Source: Sipunculus nudus | Taxonomy: Eukaryota > Annelida > Sipuncula > Golfingiida > Sipunculidae | Assembly (NCBI GenBank): GCA_026874595.1 | Contig: CM049321.1 | Span: 4,457,479-4,521,478, forward strand | DNA: 64,000 bases | Reading direction: 5' to 3' | In this document: positions 23,701 to 37,772 of the stretch, piece after piece | Numbering within the stretch: position 1 is the stretch's first letter | How the letters are laid out: each line of letters begins with the position of its first letter | Notes under the pieces: model-generated | What the model saw: the letters and a program-made list of their open reading frames with translations, nothing else | Databases searched by the model: none | What the model was told of the DNA's origin: nothing | Made by a program: the position numbers and the translations under genes

Positions 23701-26700
23701 ATGGTACAATTAAAGATACGAGCGGGACAGAACATCTAGAATTCTATGTGTATACATGTTATAAAGGTAAACCCGGAGGTTTTGTTGTAAATTATAATCA
23801 TATTCATGACACGCTCATGGGAGCCTGAGTTATTAAAGGTCATTTCGAGGTGCCCTGACCTTCAGTTTTATGGTCGTATACGGTACAGAGTTTCATCATT
23901 AAATCATCACCTAATTAATTTTTCTATATAAGAACTAAATATATATATATATATATAATGGTACAATTAAAGATACGAGCGGGACAGAACATCTAGAATT
24001 CTATGTGTATACATGTTATAAAGGTAAACCCGGAGGTTTTGTTGTAAATTATAATCATATTCATGACACGCTCATGGGAGCCTGAGTTATTAAAGGTCAT
24101 TTCGAGGTGCCCTGACCTTCAGTTTTATGGTCGTATACGGTACAGAGTTTCATCATTAAATCATCACCTAATTAATTTTTCTATATAAGAACTAAATATA
24201 TATATATATATATAATGGTACAATTAAAGATACGAGCGGGACAGAACATCTAGAATTCTATGTGTATACATGTTATAAAGGTAAACCCGGAGGTTTTGTT
24301 GTAAATTATAATCATATTCATGACACGCTCATGGGAGCCTGAGTTATTAAAGGTCATTTCGAGGTGCCCTGACCTTCAGTTTTATGGTCGTATACGGTAC
24401 AGAGTTTCATCATTAAATCATCACCTAATTAATTTTTCTATATAAGAACTAAATATATATATATATATATAATGGTACAATTAAAGATACGAGCGGGACA
24501 GAACATCTAGAATTCTATGTGTATACATGTTATAAAGGTAAACCCGGAGGTTTTGTTGTAAATTATAATCATATTCATGACACGCTCATGGGAGCCTGAG
24601 TTATTAAAGGTCATTTCGAGGTGCCCTGACCTTCAGTTTTATGGTCGTATACGGTACAGAGTTTCATCATTAAATCATCACCTAATTAATTTTTCTATAT
24701 AAGAACTAAATATATATATATATATATAATGGTACAATTAAAGATACGAGCGGGACAGAACATCTAGAATTCTATGTGTATACATGTTATAAAGGTAAAC
24801 CCGGAGGTTTTGTTGTAAATTATAATCATATTCATGACACGCTCATGGGAGCCTGAGTTATTAAAGGTCATTTCGAGGTGCCCTGACCTTCAGTTTTATG
24901 GTCGTATACGGTACAGAGTTTCATCATTAAATCATCACCTAATTAATTTTTCTATATAAGAACTAAATATATATATATATATATAATGGTACAATTAAAG
25001 ATACGAGCGGGACAGAACATCTAGAATTCTATGTGTATACATGTTATAAAGGTAAACCCGGAGGTTTTGTTGTAAATTATAATCATATTCATGACACGCT
25101 CATGGGAGCCTGAGTTATTAAAGGTCATTTCGAGGTGCCCTGACCTTCAGTTTTATGGTCGTATACGGTACAGAGTTTCATCATTAAATCATCACCTAAT
25201 TAATTTTTCTATATAAGAACTAAATATATATATATATATATAATGGTACAATTAAAGATACGAGCGGGACAGAACATCTAGAATTCTATGTGTATACATG
25301 TTATAAAGGTAAACCCGGAGGTTTTGTTGTAAATTATAATCATATTCATGACACGCTCATGGGAGCCTGAGTTATTAAAGGTCATTTCGAGGTGCCCTGA
25401 CCTTCAGTTTTATGGTCGTATACGGTACAGAGTTTCATCATTAAATCATCACCTAATTAATTTTTCTATATAAGAACTAAATATATATATATATATATAA
25501 TGGTACAATTAAAGATACGAGCGGGACAGAACATCTAGAATTCTATGTGTATACATGTTATAAAGGTAAACCCGGAGGTTTTGTTGTAAATTATAATCAT
25601 ATTCATGACACGCTCATGGGAGCCTGAGTTATTAAAGGTCATTTCGAGGTGCCCTGACCTTCAGTTTTATGGTCGTATACGGTACAGAGTTTCATCATTA
25701 AATCATCACCTAATTAATTTTTCTATATAAGAACTAAATATATATATATATATATAATGGTACAATTAAAGATACGAGCGGGACAGAACATCTAGAATTC
25801 TATGTGTATACATGTTATAAAGGTAAACCCGGAGGTTTTGTTGTAAATTATAATCATATTCATGACACGCTCATGGGAGCCTGAGTTATTAAAGGTCATT
25901 TCGAGGTGCCCTGACCTTCAGTTTTATGGTCGTATACGGTACAGAGTTTCATCATTAAATCATCACCTAATTAATTTTTCTATATAAGAACTAAATATAT
26001 ATATATATATATAATGGTACAATTAAAGATACGAGCGGGACAGAACATCTAGAATTCTATGTGTATACATGTTATAAAGGTAAACCCGGAGGTTTTGTTG
26101 TAAATTATAATCATATTCATGACACGCTCATGGGAGCCTGAGTTATTAAAGGTCATTTCGAGGTGCCCTGACCTTCAGTTTTATGGTCGTATACGGTACA
26201 GAGTTTCATCATTAAATCATCACCTAATTAATTTTTCTATATAAGAACTAAATATATATATATATATATAATGGTACAATTAAAGATACGAGCGGGACAG
26301 AACATCTAGAATTCTATGTGTATACATGTTATAAAGGTAAACCCGGAGGTTTTGTTGTAAATTATAATCATATTCATGACACGCTCATGGGAGCCTGAGT
26401 TATTAAAGGTCATTTCGAGGTGCCCTGACCTTCAGTTTTATGGTCGTATACGGTACAGAGTTTCATCATTAAATCATCACCTAATTAATTTTTCTATATA
26501 AGAACTAAATATATATATATATATATAATGGTACAATTAAAGATACGAGCGGGACAGAACATCTAGAATTCTATGTGTATACATGTTATAAAGGTAAACC
26601 CGGAGGTTTTGTTGTAAATTATAATCATATTCATGACACGCTCATGGGAGCCTGAGTTATTAAAGGTCATTTCGAGGTGCCCTGACCTTCAGTTTTATGG

Positions 26701-29700
26701 TCGTATACGGTACAGAGTTTCATCATTAAATCATCACCTAATTAATTTTTCTATATAAGAACTAAATATATATATATATATATAATGGTACAATTAAAGA
26801 TACGAGCGGGACAGAACATCTAGAATTCTATGTGTATACATGTTATAAAGGTAAACCCGGAGGTTTTGTTGTAAATTATAATCATATTCATGACACGCTC
26901 ATGGGAGCCTGAGTTATTAAAGGTCATTTCGAGGTGCCCTGACCTTCAGTTTTATGGTCGTATACGGTACAGAGTTTCATCATTAAATCATCACCTAATT
27001 AATTTTTCTATATAAGAACTAAATATATATATATATATATAATGGTACAATTAAAGATACGAGCGGGACAGAACATCTAGAATTCTATGTGTATACATGT
27101 TATAAAGGTAAACCCGGAGGTTTTGTTGTAAATTATAATCATATTCATGACACGCTCATGGGAGCCTGAGTTATTAAAGGTCATTTCGAGGTGCCCTGAC
27201 CTTCAGTTTTATGGTCGTATACGGTACAGAGTTTCATCATTAAATCATCACCTAATTAATTTTTCTATATAAGAACTAAATATATATATATATATATAAT
27301 GGTACAATTAAAGATACGAGCGGGACAGAACATCTAGAATTCTATGTGTATACATGTTATAAAGGTAAACCCGGAGGTTTTGTTGTAAATTATAATCATA
27401 TTCATGACACGCTCATGGGAGCCTGAGTTATTAAAGGTCATTTCGAGGTGCCCTGACCTTCAGTTTTATGGTCGTATACGGTACAGAGTTTCATCATTAA
27501 ATCATCACCTAATTAATTTTTCTATATAAGAACTAAATATATATATATATATATAATGGTACAATTAAAGATACGAGCGGGACAGAACATCTAGAATTCT
27601 ATGTGTATACATGTTATAAAGGTAAACCCGGAGGTTTTGTTGTAAATTATAATCATATTCATGACACGCTCATGGGAGCCTGAGTTATTAAAGGTCATTT
27701 CGAGGTGCCCTGACCTTCAGTTTTATGGTCGTATACGGTACAGAGTTTCATCATTAAATCATCACCTAATTAATTTTTCTATATAAGAACTAAATATATA
27801 TATATATATATAATGGTACAATTAAAGATACGAGCGGGACAGAACATCTAGAATTCTATGTGTATACATGTTATAAAGGTAAACCCGGAGGTTTTGTTGT
27901 AAATTATAATCATATTCATGACACGCTCATGGGAGCCTGAGTTATTAAAGGTCATTTCGAGGTGCCCTGACCTTCAGTTTTATGGTCGTATACGGTACAG
28001 AGTTTCATCATTAAATCATCACCTAATTAATTTTTCTATATAAGAACTAAATATATATATATATATATAATGGTACAATTAAAGATACGAGCGGGACAGA
28101 ACATCTAGAATTCTATGTGTATACATGTTATAAAGGTAAACCCGGAGGTTTTGTTGTAAATTATAATCATATTCATGACACGCTCATGGGAGCCTGAGTT
28201 ATTAAAGGTCATTTCGAGGTGCCCTGACCTTCAGTTTTATGGTCGTATACGGTACAGAGTTTCATCATTAAATCATCACCTAATTAATTTTTCTATATAA
28301 GAACTAAATATATATATATATATATAATGGTACAATTAAAGATACGAGCGGGACAGAACATCTAGAATTCTATGTGTATACATGTTATAAAGGTAAACCC
28401 GGAGGTTTTGTTGTAAATTATAATCATATTCATGACACGCTCATGGGAGCCTGAGTTATTAAAGGTCATTTCGAGGTGCCCTGACCTTCAGTTTTATGGT
28501 CGTATACGGTACAGAGTTTCATCATTAAATCATCACCTAATTAATTTTTCTATATAAGAACTAAATATATATATATATATATATAATGGTACAATTAAAG
28601 ATACGAGCGGGACAGAACATCTAGAATTCTATGTGTATACATGTTATAAAGGTAAACCCGGAGGTTTTGTTGTAAATTATAATCATATTCATGACACGCT
28701 CATGGGAGCCTGAGTTATTAAAGGTCATTTCGAGGTGCCCTGACCTTCAGTTTTATGGTCGTATACGGTACAGAGTTTCATCATTAAATCATCACCTAAT
28801 TAATTTTTCTATATAAGAACTAAATATATATATATATATATAATGGTACAATTAAAGATACGAGCGGGACAGAACATCTAGAATTCTATGTGTATACATG
28901 TTATAAAGGTAAACCCGGAGGTTTTGTTGTAAATTATAATCATATTCATGACACGCTCATGGGAGCCTGAGTTATTAAAGGTCATTTCGAGGTGCCCTGA
29001 CCTTCAGTTTTATGGTCGTATACGGTACAGAGTTTCATCATTAAATCATCACCTAATTAATTTTTCTATATAAGAACTAAATATATATATATATATATAA
29101 TGGTACAATTAAAGATACGAGCGGGACAGAACATCTAGAATTCTATGTGTATACATGTTATAAAGGTAAACCCGGAGGTTTTGTTGTAAATTATAATCAT
29201 ATTCATGACACGCTCATGGGAGCCTGAGTTATTAAAGGTCATTTCGAGGTGCCCTGACCTTCAGTTTTATGGTCGTATACGGTACAGAGTTTCATCATTA
29301 AATCATCACCTAATTAATTTTTCTATATAAGAACTAAATATATATATATATATATAATGGTACAATTAAAGATACGAGCGGGACAGAACATCTAGAATTC
29401 TATGTGTATACATGTTATAAAGGTAAACCCGGAGGTTTTGTTGTAAATTATAATCATATTCATGACACGCTCATGGGAGCCTGAGTTATTAAAGGTCATT
29501 TCGAGGTGCCCTGACCTTCAGTTTTATGGTCGTATACGGTACAGAGTTTCATCATTAAATCATCACCTAATTAATTTTTCTATATAAGAACTAAATATAT
29601 ATATATATATATAATGGTACAATTAAAGATACGAGCGGGACAGAACATCTAGAATTCTATGTGTATACATGTTATAAAGGTAAACCCGGAGGTTTTGTTG

Positions 29701-30112
29701 TAAATTATAATCATATTCATGACACGCTCATGGGAGCCTGAGTTATTAAAGGTCATTTCGAGGTGCCCTGACCTTCAGTTTTATGGTCGTATACGGTACA
29801 GAGTTTCATCATTAAATCATCACCTAATTAATTTTTCTATATAAGAACTAAATATATATATATATATATAATGGTACAATTAAAGATACGAGCGGGACAG
29901 AACATCTAGAATTCTATGTGTATACATGTTATAAAGGTAAACCCGGAGGTTTTGTTGTAAATTATAATCATATTCATGACACGCTCATGGGAGCCTGAGT
30001 TATTAAAGGTCATTTCGAGGTGCCCTGACCTTCAGTTTTATGGTCGTATACGGTACAGAGTTTCATCATTAAATCATCACCTAATTAATTTTTCTATATA
30101 AGAACTAAATAT

Positions 30113-30125
<13 letters not shown>
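23701..30125. repeat. 257-bp tandem array, 25 near-identical copies
   Basis: Unit of 257 bp starting ATGGTACAATTAAAGATACG and ending in (TA)n. Starts are at 23701, 23958, 24215, 24472 and so on to 29871; 24 intervals of 257 bp plus a single 2-bp TA expansion near 28571 account for the full distance. I see no substitution between copies, which implies very recent amplification, strong homogenisation or an assembly effect. Each unit holds an inverted pair of AAGGTCA heptamers (AAGGTCA, then TGACCTT about 14 bp later). A divergent single copy is at 20575-20830. The array begins 194 bp upstream of the receptor ATG. Confidence 0.98.
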
Positions 30126-30169
<44 letters not shown>

Positions 30170-30297
30170 TAATCTCGTAAAGTCTCGGCTTTTCAAACCA
30201 TACCGTTAGCTTCATTCTAACAACATCCACCTGAGGATCGGGTCGCATCCCGTGAAACAGTCAGTAGTGAATTTACAGTGTTATTTTTTCTTCATCA

Positions 30298-30345
<48 letters not shown>
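30126..30345. repeat. (TA)n tracts around the right end of block B
   Basis: TA runs at about 30126-30167 and 30300-30345 bracket a 110-bp segment (about 30171-30281) that closely copies 21269-21378 (TCTCGTAAAGTCTCGG through GTGAATTTACAG). This marks the right end of the duplicated block. Confidence 0.85.
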
Positions 30346-30355
<10 letters not shown>

Positions 30356-30369
30356 GTATATTAATTATA

Positions 30370-30827
30370 CAGTGGCGTAAATTAATCTTCTATAGGGTAG
30401 TGGGATGACTTGTAGAGGCACACAACCACACACACACGCTCACATATATATAAATATATACCTTCTTAGCGTCTGTATGGCAAATTTTAAATATATTAGC
30501 GTCTGTATGACACATTTCAAATATATATACAAAGGTACTAAATCCCATTTCAAATATATTACAATTAAGTATACGGTTTAAGAAAATGAGGCATCATGTT
30601 TCAAATAGAAGTTGATAATTCTAAGCCAGGTTTAGATAAAATACTCCATAGTAAATTCATAAATGGCACCAAATTCTATAATTCTGTTTATGAATATATT
30701 TATTTGTAGTATATGAATATTATTCTCTGAACAGTGGGGGGTGTTTACATTGACCATCCCGCCCTTGCCAAAAGTGAGAGATATATACACCCATCCCCAT
30801 ATTTATATACATACACACACATTTGGC

Positions 30828-30830
<3 letters not shown>
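30370..30830. mobile_element. Degenerate hAT-type MITE
   Basis: Starts CAGTGGCGTAAATTAATC and shares its interior (GTTTAGATA, AATATTATTCTCTGAA, TTGACCATCCC, TTGCCAAAAGTG, CCCATCCCC) with the intact element at 52276-52681. The right terminal repeat is not found; a TA tract and the candidate LTR follow. Confidence 0.6.
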
Positions 30831-30869
<39 letters not shown>

Positions 30870-30873
<4 letters not shown>

Positions 30874-31494
30874 ACAGGTGCCCCTTTTTACTGTGTGCAG
30901 CGGTCTTACAGATGATTGTTTTATTGTGCACACGTATGGTCCATGTGTTGTTGGCATTTGGTTTGTGTGCCACGCGTAGCTCGTGTTGTAGCGGCCTCGC
31001 CTGGCCGGATGTTGCAGGCTCGGTTTAATCCGCATTGGTTTAACCCTAAATACACAGCGTTCTTTGTTCTAGTATGTTCTTTGAACGTGTGTACTGTGTT
31101 AGATTCTTTAGATTGTTCGAGAAATAGAAAATTCCCGGCTTGAGGTGAAAATTTATATAAAGAGACTGTGTTTTAGAGCCGGGAAAAGGGGAGAGAACAT
31201 TCCATCGGACACAGAAGTGTGTAAGTCAGTTTGTGGGACCTATTCGGATAAGTGCGGCAATTATAGATTTTCTTCGGATTTTCTTCTGGATTTGTGACGA
31301 ATCTTATTTGGTGCTCAGTTTACTTTTAGGATTGTTACAAGAGCTTTACATTGTACTGTTATTCTCCGAGAGAATGTGTGTGAACTGTTCGTCCGGCTTA
31401 TACATTTTTAAGATCAAATTATGGTTATTTGTTAACAAAAAACACTGACTTCTTTATTCATTCCCCTAGACATTTCACGCTGCCTAGTGTTACA
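30870..31494 (+). mobile_element. Candidate solo LTR (Gypsy-like)
   Basis: 625 bp running from TGTTACAGGTGCCCC to CTAGTGTTACA, so it has TG...CA ends with near-inverted termini (TGTTACA and TGTAACA). A TATATAAAG box lies at about 31152, followed by G-rich and then T-rich sequence, as expected of U3-R-U5. There is no second LTR or internal coding region nearby. A 4-6 bp target duplication is not clear because the left flank is a (TA)n tract. The short open frames inside it are not genes. Confidence 0.42.
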
Positions 31495-31589
31495 TAATCT
31501 GATTTTTTTTTATCTCCATGACAAAGTTTATGGTCATCACGCATATGTGATCTGTTGATATTAGGTTCCGAAACAATATATATATATAT

Positions 31590-31800
31590 TTATTTATATC
31601 GTCGGCACCATCCAAAATTGGAAGAGCTGTTTGCTGGGAAATACTCCTGGCAGATCGGAAAAAAAAATATAAAAAAAAATTCCCTCTAAATACCTTGTCT
31701 TTGACAATCTTATGTACAAGTTTATGTTATTGTAAACTCTTACCAGTTCCGAGAGTTTCGTAATAATACAAGAGATTCAATACATTGACTTTCATTGGAC
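31590..31800. repeat. Third partial copy of a duplicated flank
   Basis: Similar to about 21500-21700 (ATCGTCGGC, GGGAAATACTC, GGCAGATCGGAAAAA, TATGTACAAGTTTATGTTAT). This puts a fragment of the same repeat family beyond the LTR. A poly-C run follows near 31805-31819. Confidence 0.6.
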
Positions 31801-34800
31801 CCCTCCCCCCCCCCCCCCCAACAAAAATAAAAATCCACCACTATCTCCCAACCGGTCTTTATTAATGCGCAAGCGCACTGACGCACTGATTAATGTACTG
31901 ATCGGACTCTAGATGGCGCCCCATATAATATACATAATTTCGAATATAATTTTGCGGCCAGGTGAGTGTGGTTACAAAGCTTATTAGAATTCGTTGCTGT
32001 ATCCTTTATATAGTTATAAGTGTACCCTCTTCATATTTTATAAACAAATATTGAATACTCAAACAGATAGGATCTAAAAAGATCACGCTTTTCCTATCTA
32101 AAACTCAACCACATGTTTGCTGCATAAATCGTAAGGCGCCACAGAACAACACTAATTGAAGTCGTTCAGCGTTTAATATACTACATATAATATCAGTAAA
32201 TCTTAAATTTATCTGATATGTATGGTTTGAGTCTCTACTCTTTTAATTATATGTCTGTCAAGTATTTGAAATGTTGAGCAATTTTTAAATATGATTTCCT
32301 GGTCATGGATTTCTGGCTTAATTCCGGCGAGGTGTGTTGGTGGGTTGAGGTAGAGAATGTGTGGTTCGCAATTACCAGGGACCAGGAGATAATTAGGGTT
32401 CTAATTGCAAAGGAATAAAGGCTGACTTGATTATCGCATAACACAGCTGGCGGAGTCGCAAGACACGCATAACACGCATGATTCTTATGAATCAAAACAT
32501 GCTTACTCTATATTGTGTATAGTAAATTACTTTCTGATACCAGGCAATTAGCATATATGCGTCTGGTAATGAACCAGGCGTGTTGGTACAAAGTATTTTA
32601 AGTACCTTGATTTTTCGATAATTAAATAAAGAATTTAAAAAGATTGTTTAAATGTTTGTTTATTTGTGTGATGATCACTCACTGTTTAAATGAAATCTTT
32701 TTCTCACAATTTATCGACTATTTAATATTAAGCCTGTATTCTGTGTTTTTGAATTCGCTTCTATATACAGGTTCCATATATTCTTACAAATATGTTTACC
32801 CCTTCTCATTTCTTGTATAATAGCCAAATACCAGTAGCCAAAAGCATTGGCATCCGAAGCCAAGAACCCTGAACCAAATATAGCTAGTCTTAATAATTTA
32901 ATATTCAGTCCATCATGAATATTCATAAGAAATCGTGATGTTAGTCAAACACAAGATAATACTTTATGTGGCATTAGTGTAGCTGGTTATTGATGCACAT
33001 AATAGAAACATTTGGAATCCGAGCGTGTCTGAAAGCAAGGAAAAATGACCATACTTTAATTAATTCATGCTTTAATTATTATGGCAAAGGTCCCATTTGA
33101 ATTTCCGTGAGTGTATTTGTTTGTATCAATAAATGCTTAAGCCAAATATGGTGTTGTCGATTCGCTGAAATGTTATATCATGTTGGATAACTTTTCCTTA
33201 TCAAAACGTTTGCCTTTAAAACGTGCATAATGACAAGAGAGCGGCCATGTCGTGCTTCAAATACTCTGATTACTGTTCAGATCTGACACCAGGTGTCACT
33301 CCTGTAGATATGTGTATTCGTCCTTCGATTATTTGAAGTCGTTCTTTATTCTTCACATATTTTAAATTTAGAATGTTTGCGTTTACATTTTTTAAAAGTT
33401 AAGATTGACTCTAACTTCTGTTGTTAAAAAAAGCAGAAACACATTACAGACAGTAGTATATTGTTGATGCAAAACGTGTTTGGCTTCACAGATCTATATA
33501 TTCTTATACATTTGAGTGGATCGCCAACAAGGATACAAAACGATTCCATATTAAGTTGAAATATGATAAAAGTTATCGTTTAATCGAAAGATAGATATCT
33601 TAAACTTTTATATCGTTCAGCGTATGAATACTAGATGGCGCTGAGAAGCAAAAGCAGTAGTTACCGTAAATAACAATATTCTTGCACATATGTAGGACAC
33701 GTGGCTGTATTTATTTTCCCTATATAACATCTATAAAACACCTGAGGTTTGGGCCTCTTTTAAATAATTTTCAAAATAAATTCTGATATTAAACTTTTTT
33801 TTACCTGAGAATTTGTTGTTTCTTCAGTCAAACTAGACCAAGAAAAAGGGGGCTTGTGTATCTCCTTTTTTAACAATCCTGGCCCGAATGCAGTGAAGCC
33901 CAAAATACCCCACCAAGCAGTCCCAAACAAGCATTTGGACAACATCTCTTTGATTGGCCATAGATTTTAAAAAAATGACCAATACTGTCAATTTTATTGG
34001 AAATTATGCTTAACATACTTAAAAATCAAACAATGGGGTGTTTTTGATGCTCCAGCACATGATGGCTAGAGCCAACCAGAGAAAGCCAGACCATTTACTA
34101 CTCTCCTTCAGGTTCAGGGCTTGGTGACCCCAGGTCATGTAAACAAATAGGACCACGTGACCTGTACCTCGTCGATAATCCGTCTGTCTTATTAATTAGT
34201 GCTAGTTTTTCCATCATTGTAATAAAATAACCCTTCATATGAATACACCCTTACTATTGGAATTAATATTTCATATTGATCATGTTCAATGTTGAAAATT
34301 CTCCTGCATAGATATAATCTGGTAACCTTCGAGTATCACCAGGTCATAAGTTTATTTTAAATTGCATCTGGTAATTTCATCTCCAGCAAGGAGATTGTGT
34401 TTTCACCCGTGGATGTCACGTGGTCTGTTCCTGTGTTTGTTTATACGCAGAAGCTGCTGAACTAATCTCCCTGAAACACTGTGAAGGGTGAAATGGTTTC
34501 GTTGTGTTTCTTCATACGGGGCGGAACAAGTAGGATTGTTGTTTTGGCGCAGGTGTATTCGGCTTAGCTCCATTCTAGGAGAAAAAGTGGGGGGGGGGGG
34601 GGGGTGAGTCATATGACCTTACATTATTGGACGATGGTCTACCTGCATTATATAACAAAATGGTGACTGAACAAAAGGATAATTTTTAAACATTACAGGT
34701 GTGTTGTCTCATGTGGTGTCCTGAGATAAAAGGGGATGTATTCAATGTATGAGGGTGTGTACATGTGTCGCAATGGAAGGATGCACGTGTTGGAAATCTC

Positions 34801-35050
34801 TTCTGTCCGCACCTAAAACATAAATATGGGGGTGTTTCTTTAAATTCCATTTGGGCAAAAACGAGTGATAACAGGGGCCCAATCTCCCGGCCGGTATACC
34901 ACTTTTCTAGATGTTGTCTTCAAATATAACCACAAAATCGATAACCCATGAAATTCCATTAACAGCACTCTGATTGTTGTGCGATATTCGTGTACAATTT
35001 AATTTGAGAAAAATACTCAGTTTAATGATAAATTTCTTAGTATTGAATTA
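31801..35050. other. Stretch with no gene seen
   Basis: AT-rich. The short open frames (for example at 32247-32495, 32711-32926 and 33760-33945) have no recognisable content or splice context. There is a 15-G run near 34588-34602. Nothing else can be supported. Confidence 0.55.
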
Positions 35051-35053
35051 TTA

Positions 35054-35054
<1 letters not shown>

Positions 35055-35106
<52 letters not shown>
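35055..35106. repeat. (TA)n microsatellite
   Basis: Uninterrupted TA tract in AT-rich sequence. Confidence 0.95.
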
Positions 35107-35110
<4 letters not shown>

Positions 35111-35719
35111 GTATATAAATTATTCATTGTATTTAATATACTTGCAAAATATATCTAAAATAAGGAAAGATAAATTTAATATGTCCATAAAACAAACACG
35201 TAGGAATACTCTTTAGCCATTGATGCAACCCAACTGAACTACAGACTAAATACAGTAAGTATTACTAGTAAAATGACTATATTAAGCAAAACGTTCAGAC
35301 TAAAGACTAAAATCATTGAAACATGCAGCAATGACTAGTGAATGAACACCTACAAAAGTTACTTCATTAGTAAGACACACTGACATTGATGAAACTGGTA
35401 TTGCAAAGCATATATGGAAATTGGCACGAAAGATGCTGCATTCTCGTATTTTTCATGTTTGGTTCCTCAGTTTCTTACCAGATGGCAGCAGGTCATACTG
35501 CGCATTCATTGGGCGAGCGACATCGTACAATGTTTTTATCACATCAAGATCGAAATTGCCAACACGGATATCTATCACTTATTGAGATTATTTTCTTGTT
35601 CGATCTAACAGTCTGGTCTTTAAGATATCTAATCTTATCTTATATATTGATAAAGTTTCCTACAGTGTCCGTTATAACCCGTAAAGGTAAAATATTGATT
35701 GGCACAAATTAAATAATTC

Positions 35720-37715
35720 TAATGGATGTGTAAACGCGTGTTTGTTTTTGAGTGTGTGTTATCTGTGTGCATTGGCGACCGTGTGCATATATGAGAATGA
35801 GTGTTTTCCTGTGTATATCTGTGTGTATGTGTGCGTGCGTGTGTGTGTCTATGTGAAAGGGTCCGTAGTGTGCACATGTGTGTGCGTGTTGCGTAGGCTA
35901 TCTTTCCTGTTTGCATCTGAAAAGATAAAAATATAGATATTACGGTTAATACCAGACATAATACTTCATCCGAGGATACCAGGCATTGGTGATGTCTTAG
36001 TACTTCACGGTCGGACTGACGAGAATTAAAAAGACGTAACAATCCGTACAGGTCTCGAAATAAAAGGTCATGCATAGACGGGCATACATCATGCACGTGT
36101 TATATATATTTACAAAATTACACCTGAGTAGTTAGCTTAAAATTATACTTTTACTTTACCATAATTTCTTAAAGAATTTCTTTACAAGGCTCTATTATCA
36201 AGTGGGAGAAGATCAATACTGGCAAAAGAGATTTAAAATATAAAAAATAGACATTAGAACAGCATTCCCAATTGAGTTATATTGACAAGTTTATACTAAT
36301 AATACGCACTTATTTGCTTTAGGTTTATAATCCTGGCCAAGTTTCAAATTTGGAATAGGTTCTGTATACGCTATACATGTAGCCTTGTTAATACCAACCA
36401 TCCCACTCACAACAAAAGCAAGACTCGCTCCTCTAGTACTTAGCCCCTCCACCCCCCCCCCCCCCCCCCCCACCCCACCATTCACCACTTCAGGGGCCCA
36501 AACAAAGGCACTTAGACGCCTCATTTCACTCTTAAAATGTGGCCCTCATTATTATAGAGATGTGCACCCTACGTAACATTGTTATAGGCTATACCAACAA
36601 TCCTCATCCAATATATAACGTCCTGCGTGTTTATATCAACCCCCCCCCCCCCCCTTCCTAAAATAGACTTGCCAACTAAAGTGTCAGACTGTTCGACGTA
36701 GGCGCCATCTGTCGCTCTGACACTCTGTGTCATTACATGAGGGGCCGACTTGGAAATGGTCATCAGCCCAATAAATATCCCGGTGACTGAAGGTCAAAAA
36801 TGAACCGTAAGTCCATGGTGGATGTTTCTGAGGTAGAAACATTTCCGGGGAGTGGGGGGGAGGGGGCAAGAAACTGAAGTGTCAGGTGAGGTAGATACCT
36901 AATTATTTGGAACCTGCACTCCTTAAACACAGAGCAAGGAGTTCATATGGAGTTACAACTCCGCCTGTTCTTCGCGTATAAACTCCTTTCGAAAAGTTTT
37001 TACGCTGCAAATTCTGTTCGCTTAACCAATGTCTGATTCAGCAGGATTTGCTAGTTTTCACCACCAGGTGGCTGGCACAATAACCGGAATGTGAGAGACC
37101 TATAAATTGCGGGGCATCTTACTCTGCCTCAAATCTGTTATTTGAAACCAGCGATACCCTGCTCTCCTTGGTCCTGTGTCAGTCCCCTGGTGGTGAAACC
37201 CAGCAAATCTGGCAAAAGCAAGCAGTGGTTAAACTGAAAGTCAATGTAGTATTTGACACCATGTGGAATATGAGCCCACTGGCAACAACTGCAGATATAT
37301 TTCTGTTCAGTGTGTGCGAGGTCGTGTGTATACAGGAGAGAGATGGTGTGTGTGAAAGTGAGTTAGAGAGAGAGAGAGAGAGAGAGAGAGAAGACTGTGC
37401 CTGTTTATAGTTGTGTATGTGTGTGCATGATAGAAACGGTGAGTGAATGTGTTTAAGAGAGAGATATACCACGGTATGCGAGTGTGTGACTGGGAGTGAG
37501 ATGTTGTGTGGGAGGGAGAGGCGGCGTCCTTCTGTGTGTGTGTGAGAGAGAGAGAGAGGGAGAGAAGTCAATGTGTGCTCGAACTGAACACATGTATTTT
37601 GCAGGAGAGAGAGATAGGGTGGGTGGGTGCGATTGGGTGTGTCTAAGAAGAGAAACGGGGATATATGAATGTTTTGTGGCTTGTGAGAGAGACGATGTAT
37701 CATGTTGTGTATGTG

Positions 37716-37772
<57 letters not shown>

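Noticed and set aside
30734-31035. Overlapping open frames on both strands
   Set aside because: They are held open by (TA)n and lie in a MITE and LTR candidate.
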